A DNA stretch of 64,000 nucleotides from NCBI RefSeq assembly GCF_029784155.1, contig NC_073693.1, positions 142,155,988 through 142,219,987 of the forward strand. Direction: 5' to 3'. The translations under genes and the position numbers were made by a program. Below are positions 1-11,425 of the stretch, piece by piece. The notes beneath the pieces are model-generated. The model had not been told where the DNA came from and ran no database searches. It saw nothing but the letters and a program-made list of their open reading frames with translations. Within the stretch, counting starts at the first letter, position 1; each line of letters begins with the position of its first letter. This DNA comes from Uranotaenia lowii (taxonomy: Eukaryota; Arthropoda; Insecta; Diptera; Culicidae).

Positions 1-432
1 ATAATCGCCTGCATGCTCTGACTATTTAAAACAAATCCACATAATTCGCTTCTTCGCTTAAGGGTGCGATACAGAAAGTTGTTCTTTCGTTAAGATAAAT
101 GATGCGTTTAATTTCACATTCGAATATAAATCTACGGGAAAGTTGCAAATTCTCAGTACTCATGAAAAGGTTTTTCAATAACAATGCTTTTAATTGCATA
201 ATCATCGTTTTCCAAATATCAATGCACTTGGCAGCCCTGAACACCCAAAAAAAATCAAAACACGAACATCTGTGTATCACTTTTCCACAGGGCGAATTTG
301 TCGATTTTAGTATCGGAAAATCGCGTTTTTCGTGCGCCCTTCTCAAAAATCGATTCTGTTCTCCCATGGTTTGAGGTTAGGGCTGAGGCCTTCTGTTAAA
401 GTGGTGTTCGTGTAGAACTGTCAATATATCCT
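1..432 (-). mobile_element. Family R terminal-inverted-repeat element, copy 1 (cut by window edge)
   Basis: Read on the minus strand, this stretch matches 33231-33420 plus the flank at 30620-30682. Its terminal motif at 370-390 (TTTGAGGTTAGGGCTGAGGC and one more base) is the same as the ends of copy 2 at 30661 and 33796. A 113-codon minus-strand frame begins about 15 bp inside the terminus. Its first 39 codons match the start of a frame in copy 2, with mostly conservative changes (K/R, D/E), so the family probably once encoded a protein here; I do not recognise it. The other end lies outside the window. Bases 391-432 also match the flank of copy 2 and stop matching where the Jockey-like fragment begins. 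This copy also gives the unoccupied version of the insertion site of the element at 30683-33230. Confidence 0.6.
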
Positions 433-2445
433 AATAAGCTCCCTTGGTGGAACTCCGAGCTAAGAAGAAGCCGTAATTTAGTTCGTAAAGCGCGAAAACG
501 CTACTTCCAAGATAAGACGGATCAAACCAAAGCCTACTTATCGAGACTAGAAGCCGACTATGAAGCTCTTCGTAATACCGCCTTTGAACTATACATCTTA
601 AAAATTGAACGCAACGTAAAACAAGATCCTTCTACATTCTGGAGATATGTTAAAAGTCGCCGTCTTACCAACACCGTACCGTCGTCTGTATCGTTTCGTG
701 ACCGCACATCGGAAACTGTTAAAGAGTCCGCTGATTTGTACGCCGAGTTCTTTAGCAGCGTGTATAGTTTTCAATCTCCAAACTGTTCTGATATCTACTT
801 TGATGCTCTACCAAACTATGACATTAGACTGCCACAGCCTCATTTAACTGCCCAGGAGATTTTCAATGTTTTAAGTAACCTAGACCCGTCGAAAGGGCCC
901 GGTCCGGATGGAATTCCATCGTCGTTGGCATCAAAACTCGCTGCTTCTCTTGCCACACCGCTCAGTATGATATTTAACCGATCGATTTCTGAATGTGTTT
1001 TTCCAAGCTTTTGGAAAATGGCTGCAATATCTCCAATTCATAAGTCTGGAAACGCTCACCGTGTTGAGAACTACCGACCAATATCAATTCTTTGCTGTTT
1101 TTCCAAAGTTCTTGAAGTTTTGATGAAAGGTTTTATTCTGCAGCTACTCCGATAATTACCGAATTCCAGCACGGTTTCGTTAAGAAAAGATCGACTGTGA
1201 CAAACCTGATGTGTTATGTTAACGAATTACACACCGCAACCGATAAAAAACTTCAAGTGGATTCAGTATATATCGACTTCGCCAAGGCCTTCGACACAGT
1301 ACCCCACAGCATTGCAGTGATGAAACTAGAGCGCTATGGTTTTCCTACATGGGCAACCAGGTGGCTGCACTCGTACCTGATAAATCGCCAAGGATTCATA
1401 AACATCCGTGGAACACATTCCTCAGTGTTCGATATGCCGTCTGGAGTCCCACAAGGAAGTCATTTAGGCCCGCTTATCTTTGTGCTTTTTGTAAATGACT
1501 TGGCAACCTGTCTTAAGTCGTCTAAGCTTCTGTATGCTGATGACCTAAAATTCTACAGAGTAATCGATTCAATTGTGGATTGCGCAGCGCTTCAAGAGGA
1601 TATAGAAAGGTTATTGCTCTGGTGTGAAACAAATGGAATGAAAGTGAATGCTGAAAAGTGTAAATGCATAAGCTTTTTTAGAACCAGAGCTTTAGTTACC
1701 TTCGACTACTCGTTCCGTGACACTACACTAGAAAGAACAACCGTGATAAAAGATCTTGGAGTAACATTCGATCAAAAACTCTCTTTCGCTCAGCATATGG
1801 CAACAACTACAGCAAAGGCTTTCGCTTTGTTCGGTTTCCTTCGCAGAAATACTTCGAGTTTTAAAGACCCTTATGCTCTAAAGACTGTGTTCTGCTCGCT
1901 CGTACGCAGTGTCTTGGAATACGCCGCACCAGTTTGGACACCTTATCATTCCGTTCACATAGACAGAATTGAGAGGGTCCAGAAAAGATTTCTTCATTTC
2001 GCATTGCGTCATCTGCCTTGGCGAGATCCCGTTCGATTGCCACCGTACTCCGATAGATGTGGTCTATTATCATTGACGTCGCTGAGCCAAAGGAGAATTT
2101 ATCTACAACGAATGTTTGTCTATGATATCATTACGAATGCTATTGATTGTCCGCAACTGCTTTACTCTTTGAACCTACACGCTCCAACTCGACAACTTCG
2201 TTACCAGACTCTTTTCTGGCTACCAAGAAGCAGGACAGTATTCGGCCAAAATCATCCACTACAACGATGCTGCCAAGTGTTTAATGATGTTTCTTATTTG
2301 TTCGACTTCAATGTATCCAAAGCAAAATTTAAATGTTTGATTCGTGATGTAACCTAATTTTAAGCCAACTATATAACCTAATTTAAGATACTCATGGTCT
2401 GTATGACAACATAGTCAAAGACATCAAATAAAATAAATAAATTTT
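433..2445 (+). pseudogene. 5'-truncated Jockey-like non-LTR retrotransposon (RT and 3' end)
   Basis: An open frame without a start codon runs from about 433 to 1155 and continues in another frame to a stop at 2357, so there is one frameshift near 1130-1140. The first part reads as the linker before the polymerase (LPWWNSELRR) followed by RT blocks such as GPDGIPSSLA and ENYRPISILCCFSKVLE. The second part carries YIDFAKAFDTVPHS, PSGVPQGSHLGPLIFVLFVN and the catalytic YADD box, then the usual thumb and C-terminal region. The endonuclease and ORF1 are absent, as expected of 5' truncation during target-primed reverse transcription. The 3' end at about 2430-2445 is a short AAATAAAATAAATAAA-type tail. 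Jockey assignment rests on motif style only; a CR1-related clade is the alternative. It is not functional. Confidence 0.85.
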
Positions 2446-3213
2446 AGATGTTTTAAAGTAACCGACTCTTATCGATATGTAATAATTTTCAAAACTCGCC
2501 GAGAAGTCGATTTATTCATTCAAATAATAATTTAGTGCATCTTCAAAAAACGATTTACATATTGTATGATGATTTGCTTTAGTGTTTCTCGGCTACACTG
2601 ACGAAAATGCAACCCATCAGCAGAGCTGTCAAATTACGGTTGTCAAATTTCGGGTCTAACTACCGTTGCGAGAATCCAATATTTCTCTGAATACGCAATA
2701 ATAAATCATGGATGAAAAAATTGGTGGGAGTTTGATGACGGTTGGTCAAATCAGTCTTTAAACTAGTTTTGGACCGAAGTGACGTGTTTTTCCATCCAGG
2801 AGATTCTATAGTGAAGTCGGGGATTGAAGCTACGACAGATACTTTATCATTACATAGTGTTGCTATGCGGGACATGTTCCTGTTTATCGAAAATGTTCTG
2901 CCGTCCCACTTTTACTTATAATACTTTCATCAACAAAGTTTCAAGTAAAAAATATAGTTTACCTGAAATCATTTGATTTCATTGATATATCTGTAGAGAT
3001 GAGATGAAGGATAGGCAGGAGATAAATTAAATAAAAAAGAGTAATGGTTATATTCGTCATCACTGATGATAAATAAAATTAATTTCTATGACAACATTTG
3101 TTATATTGACAACACTAGGCAAAACTAACGAAACCAAGCCATTCATTGATCTATTATTGCGAGTGACAGAGGTGTTTAAGTGAATCTCTGAATTGAGATT
3201 CGTAAAATCACGA
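2446..3213. other. AT-rich intergenic-like DNA, nothing recognised
   Basis: No convincing coding frame, RNA gene or terminal repeat seen. If the host gene continues leftwards, this is part of its third intron. Confidence 0.5.
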
Positions 3214-3218
3214 CAATG

Positions 3219-4766
3219 CACAGTGGTCCAAAATGCGAAAAACGTGATCGTTGCTTATAACTTTTTTAGGTCACATTTTAGCATATTGGTGTCTTCGGAG
3301 AAGTTTGTCAGTAAAATCAGCTCTATAATAAAAAACTATTATTTTTCTGATTAATCCCCCTACAAGTGAGATAAAATTTCTAACTTCTCTGTTCTAGGTT
3401 TTAGCTCTTTGATGTCTTCGACAAACTTGTTGAAAATCAAATTTTCTACAACTTTGTCTCAGATGCCAAGTTTCTAAAAAAAATATTATTCGAGATATCG
3501 GCCAAATACGAAATTTAACCTCCAAAAATCAGTTTTTTAATAATAACTTTTTTCAGTAAATTTTAAGTTTAATAAAATGTTCCACAAAGTTGTTTGTCTT
3601 ACTAAAATACACTACTTTGTTGAACATTTCAAGTTTGTAAAATGTGATACTGCAGAGCTATGTTAAAAAGATTACCGAAAATAGGGCTTTTTCACGCCTT
3701 ATTTTACAAACACCGGGCAACATCGGGCAGCCCGCTTTAGATGCAAAATAAAGTCAAAGATTTCGTCTACAAGATGCAGGTACAATCGTCAGTATCCACC
3801 AGTACCAAGCGAGATACATCAATTTTACTATTCCATGTTTGCATTAAAAACAACGATTTCTATGAAAGCACCTACAGTGCATTCTACTAGGTACGTGTGT
3901 TTTCTTCTAGCTTTTCCCTGCGCGATGTCAGAAGCAAAGGTTTGGAAGCGCATTTTTATTATTAGCATCTCCAGCTTGTAGAGGATATCTATTTTAATTG
4001 AACAAACAATAACCTGTACTAATAATACAAATGCGCTTCCAAACCTTTGCTTCTGACATCGCGCAGGGAAAAGCTAGAAGAAAACACACGTACCTAGTAG
4101 AATGCACTGTAGGTGCTTTCATAGAAATCGTTGTTTTTAATGCAAACATGGAATAGTAAAATTGATGTATCTCGCTTGGATACTAGTGGATACTGACGAT
4201 TGTACCTGCATCTTGTAGACGAAATCTTCGACTTTATTTTGCATCTAAAGCGGGCTGCCCGATGTTGCCCGGTGTTTGTAAAATAAGGCGTGAAAAAGCC
4301 CTATTTTCGGTAATCTTTTTAACATAGCTCTGCAGTATCACATTTTACAAACTTGAAATGTTCAACAAAGTAGTGTATTTTAGTAAGACAAACAACTTTG
4401 TGGAACATTTTATTAAACTTAAAATTTACTGAAAAAAGTTATTATTAAAAAACTGATTTTTGGAGGTTAAATTTCGTATTTGGCCGATATCTCGAATAAT
4501 ATTTTTTTTAGAAACTTGGCATCTGAGACAAAGTTGTAGAAAATTTGATTTTCAACAAGTTTGTCGAAGACATCAAAGAGCTAAAACCTAGAACAGAGAA
4601 GTTAGAAATTTTATCTCACTTGTAGGGGGATTAATCAGAAAAATAATAGTTTTTTATGATAGAGCTAATTTTACTGACAAACTTCTCCGAAGACACCAAT
4701 ATGCTAAAATGTGACCTAAAAAAGTTATAAGCAACGATCACGTTTTTCGCATTTTGGACCACTGTG
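3219..4766. mobile_element. Foldback element with Transib-like ends
   Basis: Two inverted arms of about 747 bp (3219-3965 and 4019-4766) are nearly identical and are separated by a 53-bp loop. Both termini read CACAGTG, then 12 bp, then AAAAACGTG. The 5-bp sequence CAATG is found directly on each side (3214-3218 and 4767-4771) and is read as the target duplication. Transib elements are known for 5-bp duplications and ends resembling the V(D)J heptamer and nonamer, so a non-autonomous Transib relative is the best fit. No transposase frame is present. The position in an intron of the host gene means the arms would be co-transcribed and could fold into a long hairpin. The Transib assignment is inference; the palindrome and duplication are directly visible. 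Confidence 0.85.
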
Positions 4767-4771
4767 CAATG

Positions 4772-5190
4772 GCGTGATTGGTAGAATAAGCACAAATAGC
4801 GCAGATATTTAATACTGCTGCTGCTGATAGTATTGATTTGGCCTTCCGTTGGAATAAGACAGATTGGCTTTAGAAGCGCAGATTTTTAAGGTTGCGGCTG
4901 CTGATTGTTTTGGTATGGTTTTGGTGGAATAAGACGGATTGGATTAAGAAGCGCAGATATTTAAGGCTGCTGCTGCTGCTGATTGTTTATGTAGATTTGA
5001 CCTTCCATAGGAATAAGACGGATTGGCTTTAGAAGCGCAAATTTTAAGGCTGCTGCTGCTGATTGTTTTGATTTGGTCTGCCAGGGGAAAAGACGGATTG
5101 GCTTAAGAAGCGCAGATTTTTAAGGCTGCTGCTGCTGATTGTTTTGGTTTGGCCTTCCGGGGGAAAAAGATGGATTGGCTTTAGAAGCCA
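4772..5190. repeat. Minisatellite of about 65-80-bp units with GCT runs
   Basis: Five to six imperfect direct repeats, each containing 'gaagcgcagat', 'ttaaggctgctgctgctg', 'attgtttt' and 'aagacggattggctt'. Units differ by small indels and in the number of GCT triplets. It abuts the right duplication of the foldback element. No coding potential seen. Confidence 0.8.
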
Positions 5191-7984
5191 TACTGCATCA
5201 GCACACAAAAAAGATGCTTGCTTTTTCTTAGTTAACTATTTTCTATAAAAATTGTATTTAAGAATTTATTTAAAATATTTTCCGTCTTCACTTATCCTTA
5301 AACACTAAAAGAATTAATTTTGTATGGAGGGACTGTAAATTCTCTGAGCTACATTCATCACATCTTTTCATCTCTGGAGATTCTATTCAATTTGGAATTT
5401 GGAATGAAATATAATAAATATTTCATTGGCGTTCTTAAATAATGTAAAAATGGGTTTCATTTGACGAACTCATCGCTCATAATCAATCCATCAATTTCAT
5501 TGGCCAAGATTTTGATTTGGAATTTGTAGCAAAACTTAATGTTATTTTAAAAATATATCAATTTTTGTAATATTTTTCAAGTTTTTGTTTCTTGCCAAGC
5601 TCAATTTTATTCTGTGACAAGCAATTTAACTTATGCAGTTTCCCTTTTTTTCTAAACTTTTAAGCATTTTTGTTATTCGAAATACCCTTTTTAAAACACT
5701 TACGACATAAATATGATCGTTGATAAACCCTTTACTTTATATAGCAGCCTAGCCTTTAGAAAGAGTGTGTGTTGAAAAGCTCCTTGATTTAAACTTGCTT
5801 CTTTTGCTGCATGGCGAGATTTGTAGCAGGAACATTCATTATAGAATAAATAGCGACACTTAAAATCATCTATTTTGATTCCGTGTCAGAACTCAAACAT
5901 TATCAGTTCCATAATAAGAATTTGGAAACGAAGCATCAGTGTTTTGTTCTCAAAATTTATCAAATCAGATTTTCATAGTTACGGCAATTTTAATGAAAAA
6001 AAAAACAATAACAATATCTAGGTAATTCTATCTAACAGAAATTTAAACAAAATATTACGGATTTAGTGTTCTGATTCCAAAATTCAACTTTGAATTTTGG
6101 TTTTGAACAAAATTCAAACCCAAGAAGAAATAATTATTGTTAATGGACGCTGATTTAGAAGTTAAAAAGTTAGCTTGTTTTCGCAATACATTTAAAATCA
6201 TCTACAGAAACACACTCACAATAGTAACTAAAATGTTCCCGTAAGTTGAGTATTTTCTCTGGAACGAGGCAATCATTCCAATTGTACATTTGAAGGATCT
6301 TGGTGTGATTCTTGACCCACACGACTTGATTTCCAAACTCACATATGTTTTATGTTCACAAACAACTTCGTTCGTACCGAAAAATTCATAGATGAGGAAT
6401 TTTTTTTAACAAATTTCTAAAAAATTGCTTAGTCTCAGGGGCAAACGAGCTTGACTTTTACTACATTTTTGGTTATAGTTTTTACTAACTTCAACCATGT
6501 TTTGCTTAATTTTTAAAAGACCTTTGATTAGCTTTTGTTAAAGTTGTTCCACATATAACTGAGATACATAGTTTTTCAAAAAAAGGTCTTATTGCAGTTT
6601 TGTCTTGTTTTTAAGCTAAATTCGGGGGTATGATTTTAAAATTGACGACCAAGCAATATCCGAGCAAATTCTGTCAAAACCCAAGAAATTACTCAACAAA
6701 ATTCAAGAAAAAAAAAATTTCATCAAAACTCATCGACAGATTTTAAATCGTATTTTAGGCTTCCGAAAAACCTTTCATGATTATTTTTATGAAACTTGCT
6801 CGAAAAATTTCGTTTTGAACGTATAAATAATAACAAAAATTACAACACAAGTTGTTTTTTATGTACCAAATAAAGTGAGTGAATCCAGGTGAAATCCGGG
6901 CATTTTAAAAAAAAAACGGGCAACCGGGCTGGTCCGGAATTTTGTATTAACCCGGATAAAACCGGGCAATCTGGCATCCTTACATAAGTCTGTAAACTAT
7001 CGTGCATTCCTTCTCCTCTAGTCATTTTTTTGCCAAATACATACATTACTTTTTACTGATTAGATTTTAATTTTTTTTTTAAATAAATAAAAACATTGTA
7101 TATAAAAATCTACTTTAAGACATGGTCAGAGGAAAACAAGGAAATATTTCAACCAGCCTTATAAAAATTGGAATTATAATGATTTGAAGCATAAATCGGC
7201 AATACAAAGCTAAACCAGCGATGCATTCCGTATATCATCTTCTGGCTAATTTCACCGATCTTTCTGCTCATTATCAGACTACCGTATAAATGGTTGGATT
7301 TATGCGTGATGGCTAAGGAACTTGATTTTCACTACTTTTTCGGTTATAGTTTGCACAACTATTTTTTCCTAAGTTTTGAAAAGCTATATTTTTAAGAAGT
7401 AGTAGTAGAAGTAGAAAAGTAAATATTGTGAGTATTTTTCGAATTGTTTTCGTACTTTCCCAACCCCGCCTTTAGACGAGGTTCTTGTTTTATCCCTCCT
7501 CAATGCCTTACTATGGATCCAGATCCAGAATCCAGAATGGTGCCAACTCTTTGACCTAACTGCCAATATTTTTATAAGATCGAAAAACTCAATGACCAAG
7601 GGTTTTTGAGGATACCAAATTGATCATTTTTCGAAAAGTTGGCCCATTTCCAATTTTCTCATGTTTTTAAGCTTCTCTTGGCTGTAGCTTTTGATAACTG
7701 CTTGTCAAATAGTTTTCTTTCATTAATATGAATTCCAACAATCCAAATTTACCATATTTTAAAAGATTCTGCGCAAAAAGTATGTTGAATCTCAACAATA
7801 TTGGTGACCTGAAACTTAAAGCCTAAACAATAAACAATCATCAATGAAAGTGCACCGACAGAGTTCAGCTATCACTGCCATATTGATGTTCTTCTTTCTG
7901 AATGTTCATCTGTGCCTTGCTCAGTTCATTTGAGAGATCACTGAAATTTTAAAATGTCAATATCAACTGTCAATTTTATTTTTG
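5191..7984. other. AT-rich non-coding stretch
   Basis: No supported gene. A GC-richer patch near 6885-6980 contains repeated CCGGGC and GCCCGG motifs and looks like the end of an unclassified dispersed repeat; similar CCGGGC motifs occur inside the foldback arms near 3710. The remaining sequence holds only short chance frames and homopolymer runs. Confidence 0.5.
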
Positions 7985-8735
7985 AAATTTTCACTAAAAC
8001 AATGTTAGTGCTGGAGGTGCTCGAAATCTTGTCGGAAAATTCTCGGAGCACATAATCCATTATCAGGTGTGTAGTATACTAAAATTCGTGTAGATAATAT
8101 TTGAATTTTCTTATTTTTAGAGGAATTCATGGATGAGGCAGCCACGGATCATTAAATTGTAGTTGCAGTTGCAGTCTGGTTTTCACTAACCACTTCACGA
8201 GATGTGAACGTGCACATTAGGACTGCAGAACATAAAAAGTGAGCTGATTCTGGCAACGGATAAGGACGGATAGCGATGCCTTCATCGAGCGGTAAAAATC
8301 CACTGGTTTCAGAATTTTCGAAACACTTTTGTCGGTGAAGCCCACAGGAAGTGGTTGCACTAGCCAGCTCACAGCATCACTGGCAAAATAAAATGGGCCC
8401 TTTAACAGAAGAATGAAAGGTATTTTTTATGATTGTACGTTGCATTTTTACAATTGAACATCAGTTTAAAAAATTAATTTTTAGGATTGTTATATTCGTC
8501 GACCTCCACCGGCAGAAAAAATAGGAGATTGGGGAAAGAAAATAGAAGGCCTCAGAGGACGAAATTTTTCCAAAACAATCCGATTCAGTTTCCGATCTTC
8601 CCGAAGAAGCACGAACATCGGGAACCTGTGTCACTGACAATAAAACGGGCCCTGCCCTGGTCGTCACAATTCAATCAAATTTATCCTAAAAACTGATGTT
8701 ATGTTCAAATAAATTGTTTGGAATTTATTATCTTT
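7985..8735 (+). pseudogene. Decayed three-exon transcription-unit-like sequence
   Basis: Two short intron-like gaps are bounded by GT and AG: 8067-8120 (GTGTGTAG start, TTATTTTTAG end) and 8420-8484 (GTATTTTTT start, AATTTTTAG end). The presumed exons (about 7985-8066, 8121-8419, 8485-8735) are GC-richer than the surroundings. An AATAAA lies near 8710. The last exon is open for about 69 codons, with a basic translation including STSTGRKNRR. The first two exons have stops in every frame I followed. This may be a pseudogene of a multi-copy small gene or a transposon transcript. I do not recognise a product. The splice sites are read by eye and no conserved protein supports them. Confidence 0.35.
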
Positions 8736-9483
8736 TTTGGCTAACTTCAACTTCATACCACAGTAGAACGAGAATTTGAGAAAATATAAGCTAAACTGAA
8801 CATTAATTCTGCAATCTTGTGCTTATTACAATTTTTAATCTACGCCGGCATTATTTAAACTTTTTTTGATTAAAATCCTACAATTCAAGAATAGAAGTCA
8901 TTAAAATGTTCATCAGATGCTTTCCATAAAGATTTTGACGAGCTTATTCTTTTGATAAGATGACATTAAACGACTTTTGGTAGAAATCGATGTTGTAACT
9001 GAAATCAGGCGTACCTATATAGGTGTCAAGAGATTCAAGCAGTAAACGAACATTTTTATCAAAGTTTATCTGCATTTGTAAATTTGTATTTCAGGGATGA
9101 ATAACGCGAGAGCGTTAATATCCCAACGAAAAACATAAACCAAATGCAGATTTGTACATTTGTAGCGCTATGGAAAACTATGTTAACAGGAATGTCAGCA
9201 GGCTGATATTTCTTGAATTGATATGTTTGTTCTGTCACTTTCACTCGGATCACCATGAAAACGATTTCGGTGAGAATTCATTTTCAGTGAGAGCAGTATG
9301 CGATTGAGTGTGGAAGGAATGGAAAATACAATTCTCCGAACGTGATTGAATTACGATTTCATGAACGTACCTCTAGTTTGTTTATCATGACCCGCGGAAA
9401 ATAACTGGCTGACTGAGATTTTTTCCAAATGTTCGGCAATGTCAGGCAAGTGAATATGAAATTTTTCAAGACTGGTGCTGAGC
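8736..9483. other. No gene recognised
   Basis: AT-rich sequence with only short antisense frames and no clear repeat termini. Confidence 0.5.
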
Positions 9484-10164
9484 AGAGTATTTGAATTATA
9501 GGGTACCGTAATCATGTGTGAACGTACCCCACGGCCGGGCATGATGACGTAGTTGTTATGAAATTCTTCATACATTCCATAGGAAAAAAAAATAAATCTA
9601 CGTTTTTCGTCATTTGCATAAAAAAGTCCAGTAATAAGTGTTAAGGAACTAAAGTTAGTGTTGAAACAATTGATTTCAGTATGAAATATATTGAATAAAG
9701 AGCTTGGAAGCATTCCAAAACTCGAATAAGAAAATAGTTACGAGAAAAGATGATTTACCAATTAAATATTTTACTGTTAATGAACTCGAAATTTGCGTGT
9801 TAAATGATTTACTAGGACTATTAGATGTGTCTTCTTGCAATATTTTCCATTTTTAAGCTTACAATATGCTTGGAAATAGTTTCCAGTAATTACAATTTCC
9901 ACCAAAATTCAGATATTTCCGAGGTTAATTCGCATTTTTTGCAGAACCACAAACCAAATCGTATTTTTTTAAGAAGCTCATATATCTGGGAAGTCGAATT
10001 TATGCATTTGAGGACAGTGGCGTACAAATAACTGGCATCAAAAATATTTTTTATGGAAAAACTGTAGAATTCAATACAATGCTCGTTATTTTTCATAACA
10101 ACTACGTCATCATTCTGGAAATCTGCCAACCAATATGGCGGATGAGGTAACCTGTTATTTCGAA
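9484..10164 (-). repeat. 0.68-kb dispersed repeat, copy 1
   Basis: It matches 21479-22160 in the same orientation with scattered substitutions. Similarity begins abruptly at 'agagtatttgaattatag' and ends at 'cgaagaactttg'. Inside, ATGATGACGTAGTTGTTATG near 9540 has its inverted complement near 10117, so the repeat may derive from an inverted-repeat DNA element. A minus-strand frame (9890-10129) containing WLADFQNDDVVVM-like and LWF motifs is open in both copies. Its product is not recognised. No flanking duplication was found. Confidence 0.7.
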
Positions 10165-10239
10165 GAACTTTGGGTGCTGAGTGTTGCCAGAATGCTCAAT
10201 TGTTGGAAATATGTGACAGTTTTTCGCGGGAACAACTGT

Positions 10240-10936
10240 ACACTCAGGCAAATTCTTATTATAATTTTCATAAGATGCGTCTTATGAACCACTTTTTAGA
10301 GTCCAAAATTGGTTTTCATAAGAGTTTTATGAAATTCTTTCAATTTTCATAGGATCATCTTATGAAAAATAGAAGAAATGACATTGTGGAAATAAAATGA
10401 ACACATTCATTCAATCCTTCAGTTTTTTCATCGTCAGCCGAAGAACTCATTGTTAAATTATACGTTTTCCTAAATGTCTAGTTAAATGTGATTGTGGTCT
10501 TTTAAATGGTAAGTTTGAGTTGAAGTTTCTATTTTTTCTAACGTTGAATATATTTGCGAATTTAAAATACATTTTTGGTTTACTTTTCAGCATACTGACC
10601 GGCAAAAAGCGCAAGGCTAAAGAACCGGATGCGGCAAAAAAATTATTGGACCCGGTTGTCGATTTGCTTCTGATGGTGACCATAGTGCATGCATGATGTA
10701 TTTCAAACGAATTTGACGAAAAATAAAAAGTAAACAACAAATACCTTAAATTTTTTCATTATACGTGATATTTCCTATTTCCATGAGATGAAAATCAAAA
10801 AGCGCTCATTGAAGTTAGTGTTCATCTCAGAATTCTTTCACGTCAAAAGACAGTGTTATGAATTTCAATGATTTTTCTTAATGCGCCACTTCATAAGAGA
10901 ATCTTATGACATGTATAATATTATTTTTCTGAGTGT
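10240..10936 (+). mobile_element. Inverted-repeat element (ACACTCAG ends) containing an exon-like segment
   Basis: The ends are ACACTCAGGCAAATTCTTAT and, inverted, ACACTCAGAAAAATAATATT; imperfect similarity continues about 50 bp inwards and includes a CATAAGAT...TCTTATGAA mini-palindrome on both sides. Near 10507 there is a GTAAGT donor-like site. Near 10589 a pyrimidine-rich TTTACTTTTCAG acceptor precedes an open stretch of about 34 codons (TGKKRKAKEPDAAKKLLDPV, then more hydrophobic residues) ending in TGA, followed by an A-rich AATAAA-like site. No target duplication is obvious. The superfamily is not assignable from the ends alone. Confidence 0.6.
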
Positions 10937-11221
10937 AGTTATTGATCTAAATGAAATAAATGCTCTCTTGATTTTTGTTCAGTGAGAGAACTGACTGGAA
11001 AATAATTTTTATTTTTTCGGGAATTTAACAGCAAGCTGTCATTCATCCCTACGCTGGAAAACTGGAAAATAATGTCACTGACAACGATTTTAAGTCTTGC
11101 GCTCTCTTGCATTCTTCCGGTAGGGACGACTAAGGTATCAGATAACTTCCTATTAGTGTAAATTTCGTCGCTTTAGAAAGGAATGAAATTTATGTGTATA
11201 CACTGTAAATGTTTGCCTCGA

Positions 11222-11425
11222 TTTCCACCAAAAAAATAGCTGTAAACGTTCAGCAATCCAAATTTTTGCTGGAAACCAGCAATCGGTTTTCTAATTGCTG
11301 GATTTTTCAGCAATCGGTTGTGTTTTTGTCATTTTTGCTGAAAAATCGATAATCGGTTTTCAAATTGCTGGACTTTCCAGTAATTGATCTAGTTTGCTGG
11401 AAAATCACCAATCGAGTTGTCACAT
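11222..11425. repeat. Cluster of short inverted units around TTGCTGGA
   Basis: Several copies of CAGCAATCGGTT, AATTGCTGGA and TTTGCTGGAAA alternate in both orientations over about 200 bp. The stretch could form nested hairpins. It may be a decayed small inverted-repeat element. No coding function seen. Confidence 0.55.

Noticed and set aside
3219..3246. A real V(D)J-type recombination signal
   Set aside because: Insects have no such system; the resemblance is explained by Transib-like transposon ends.
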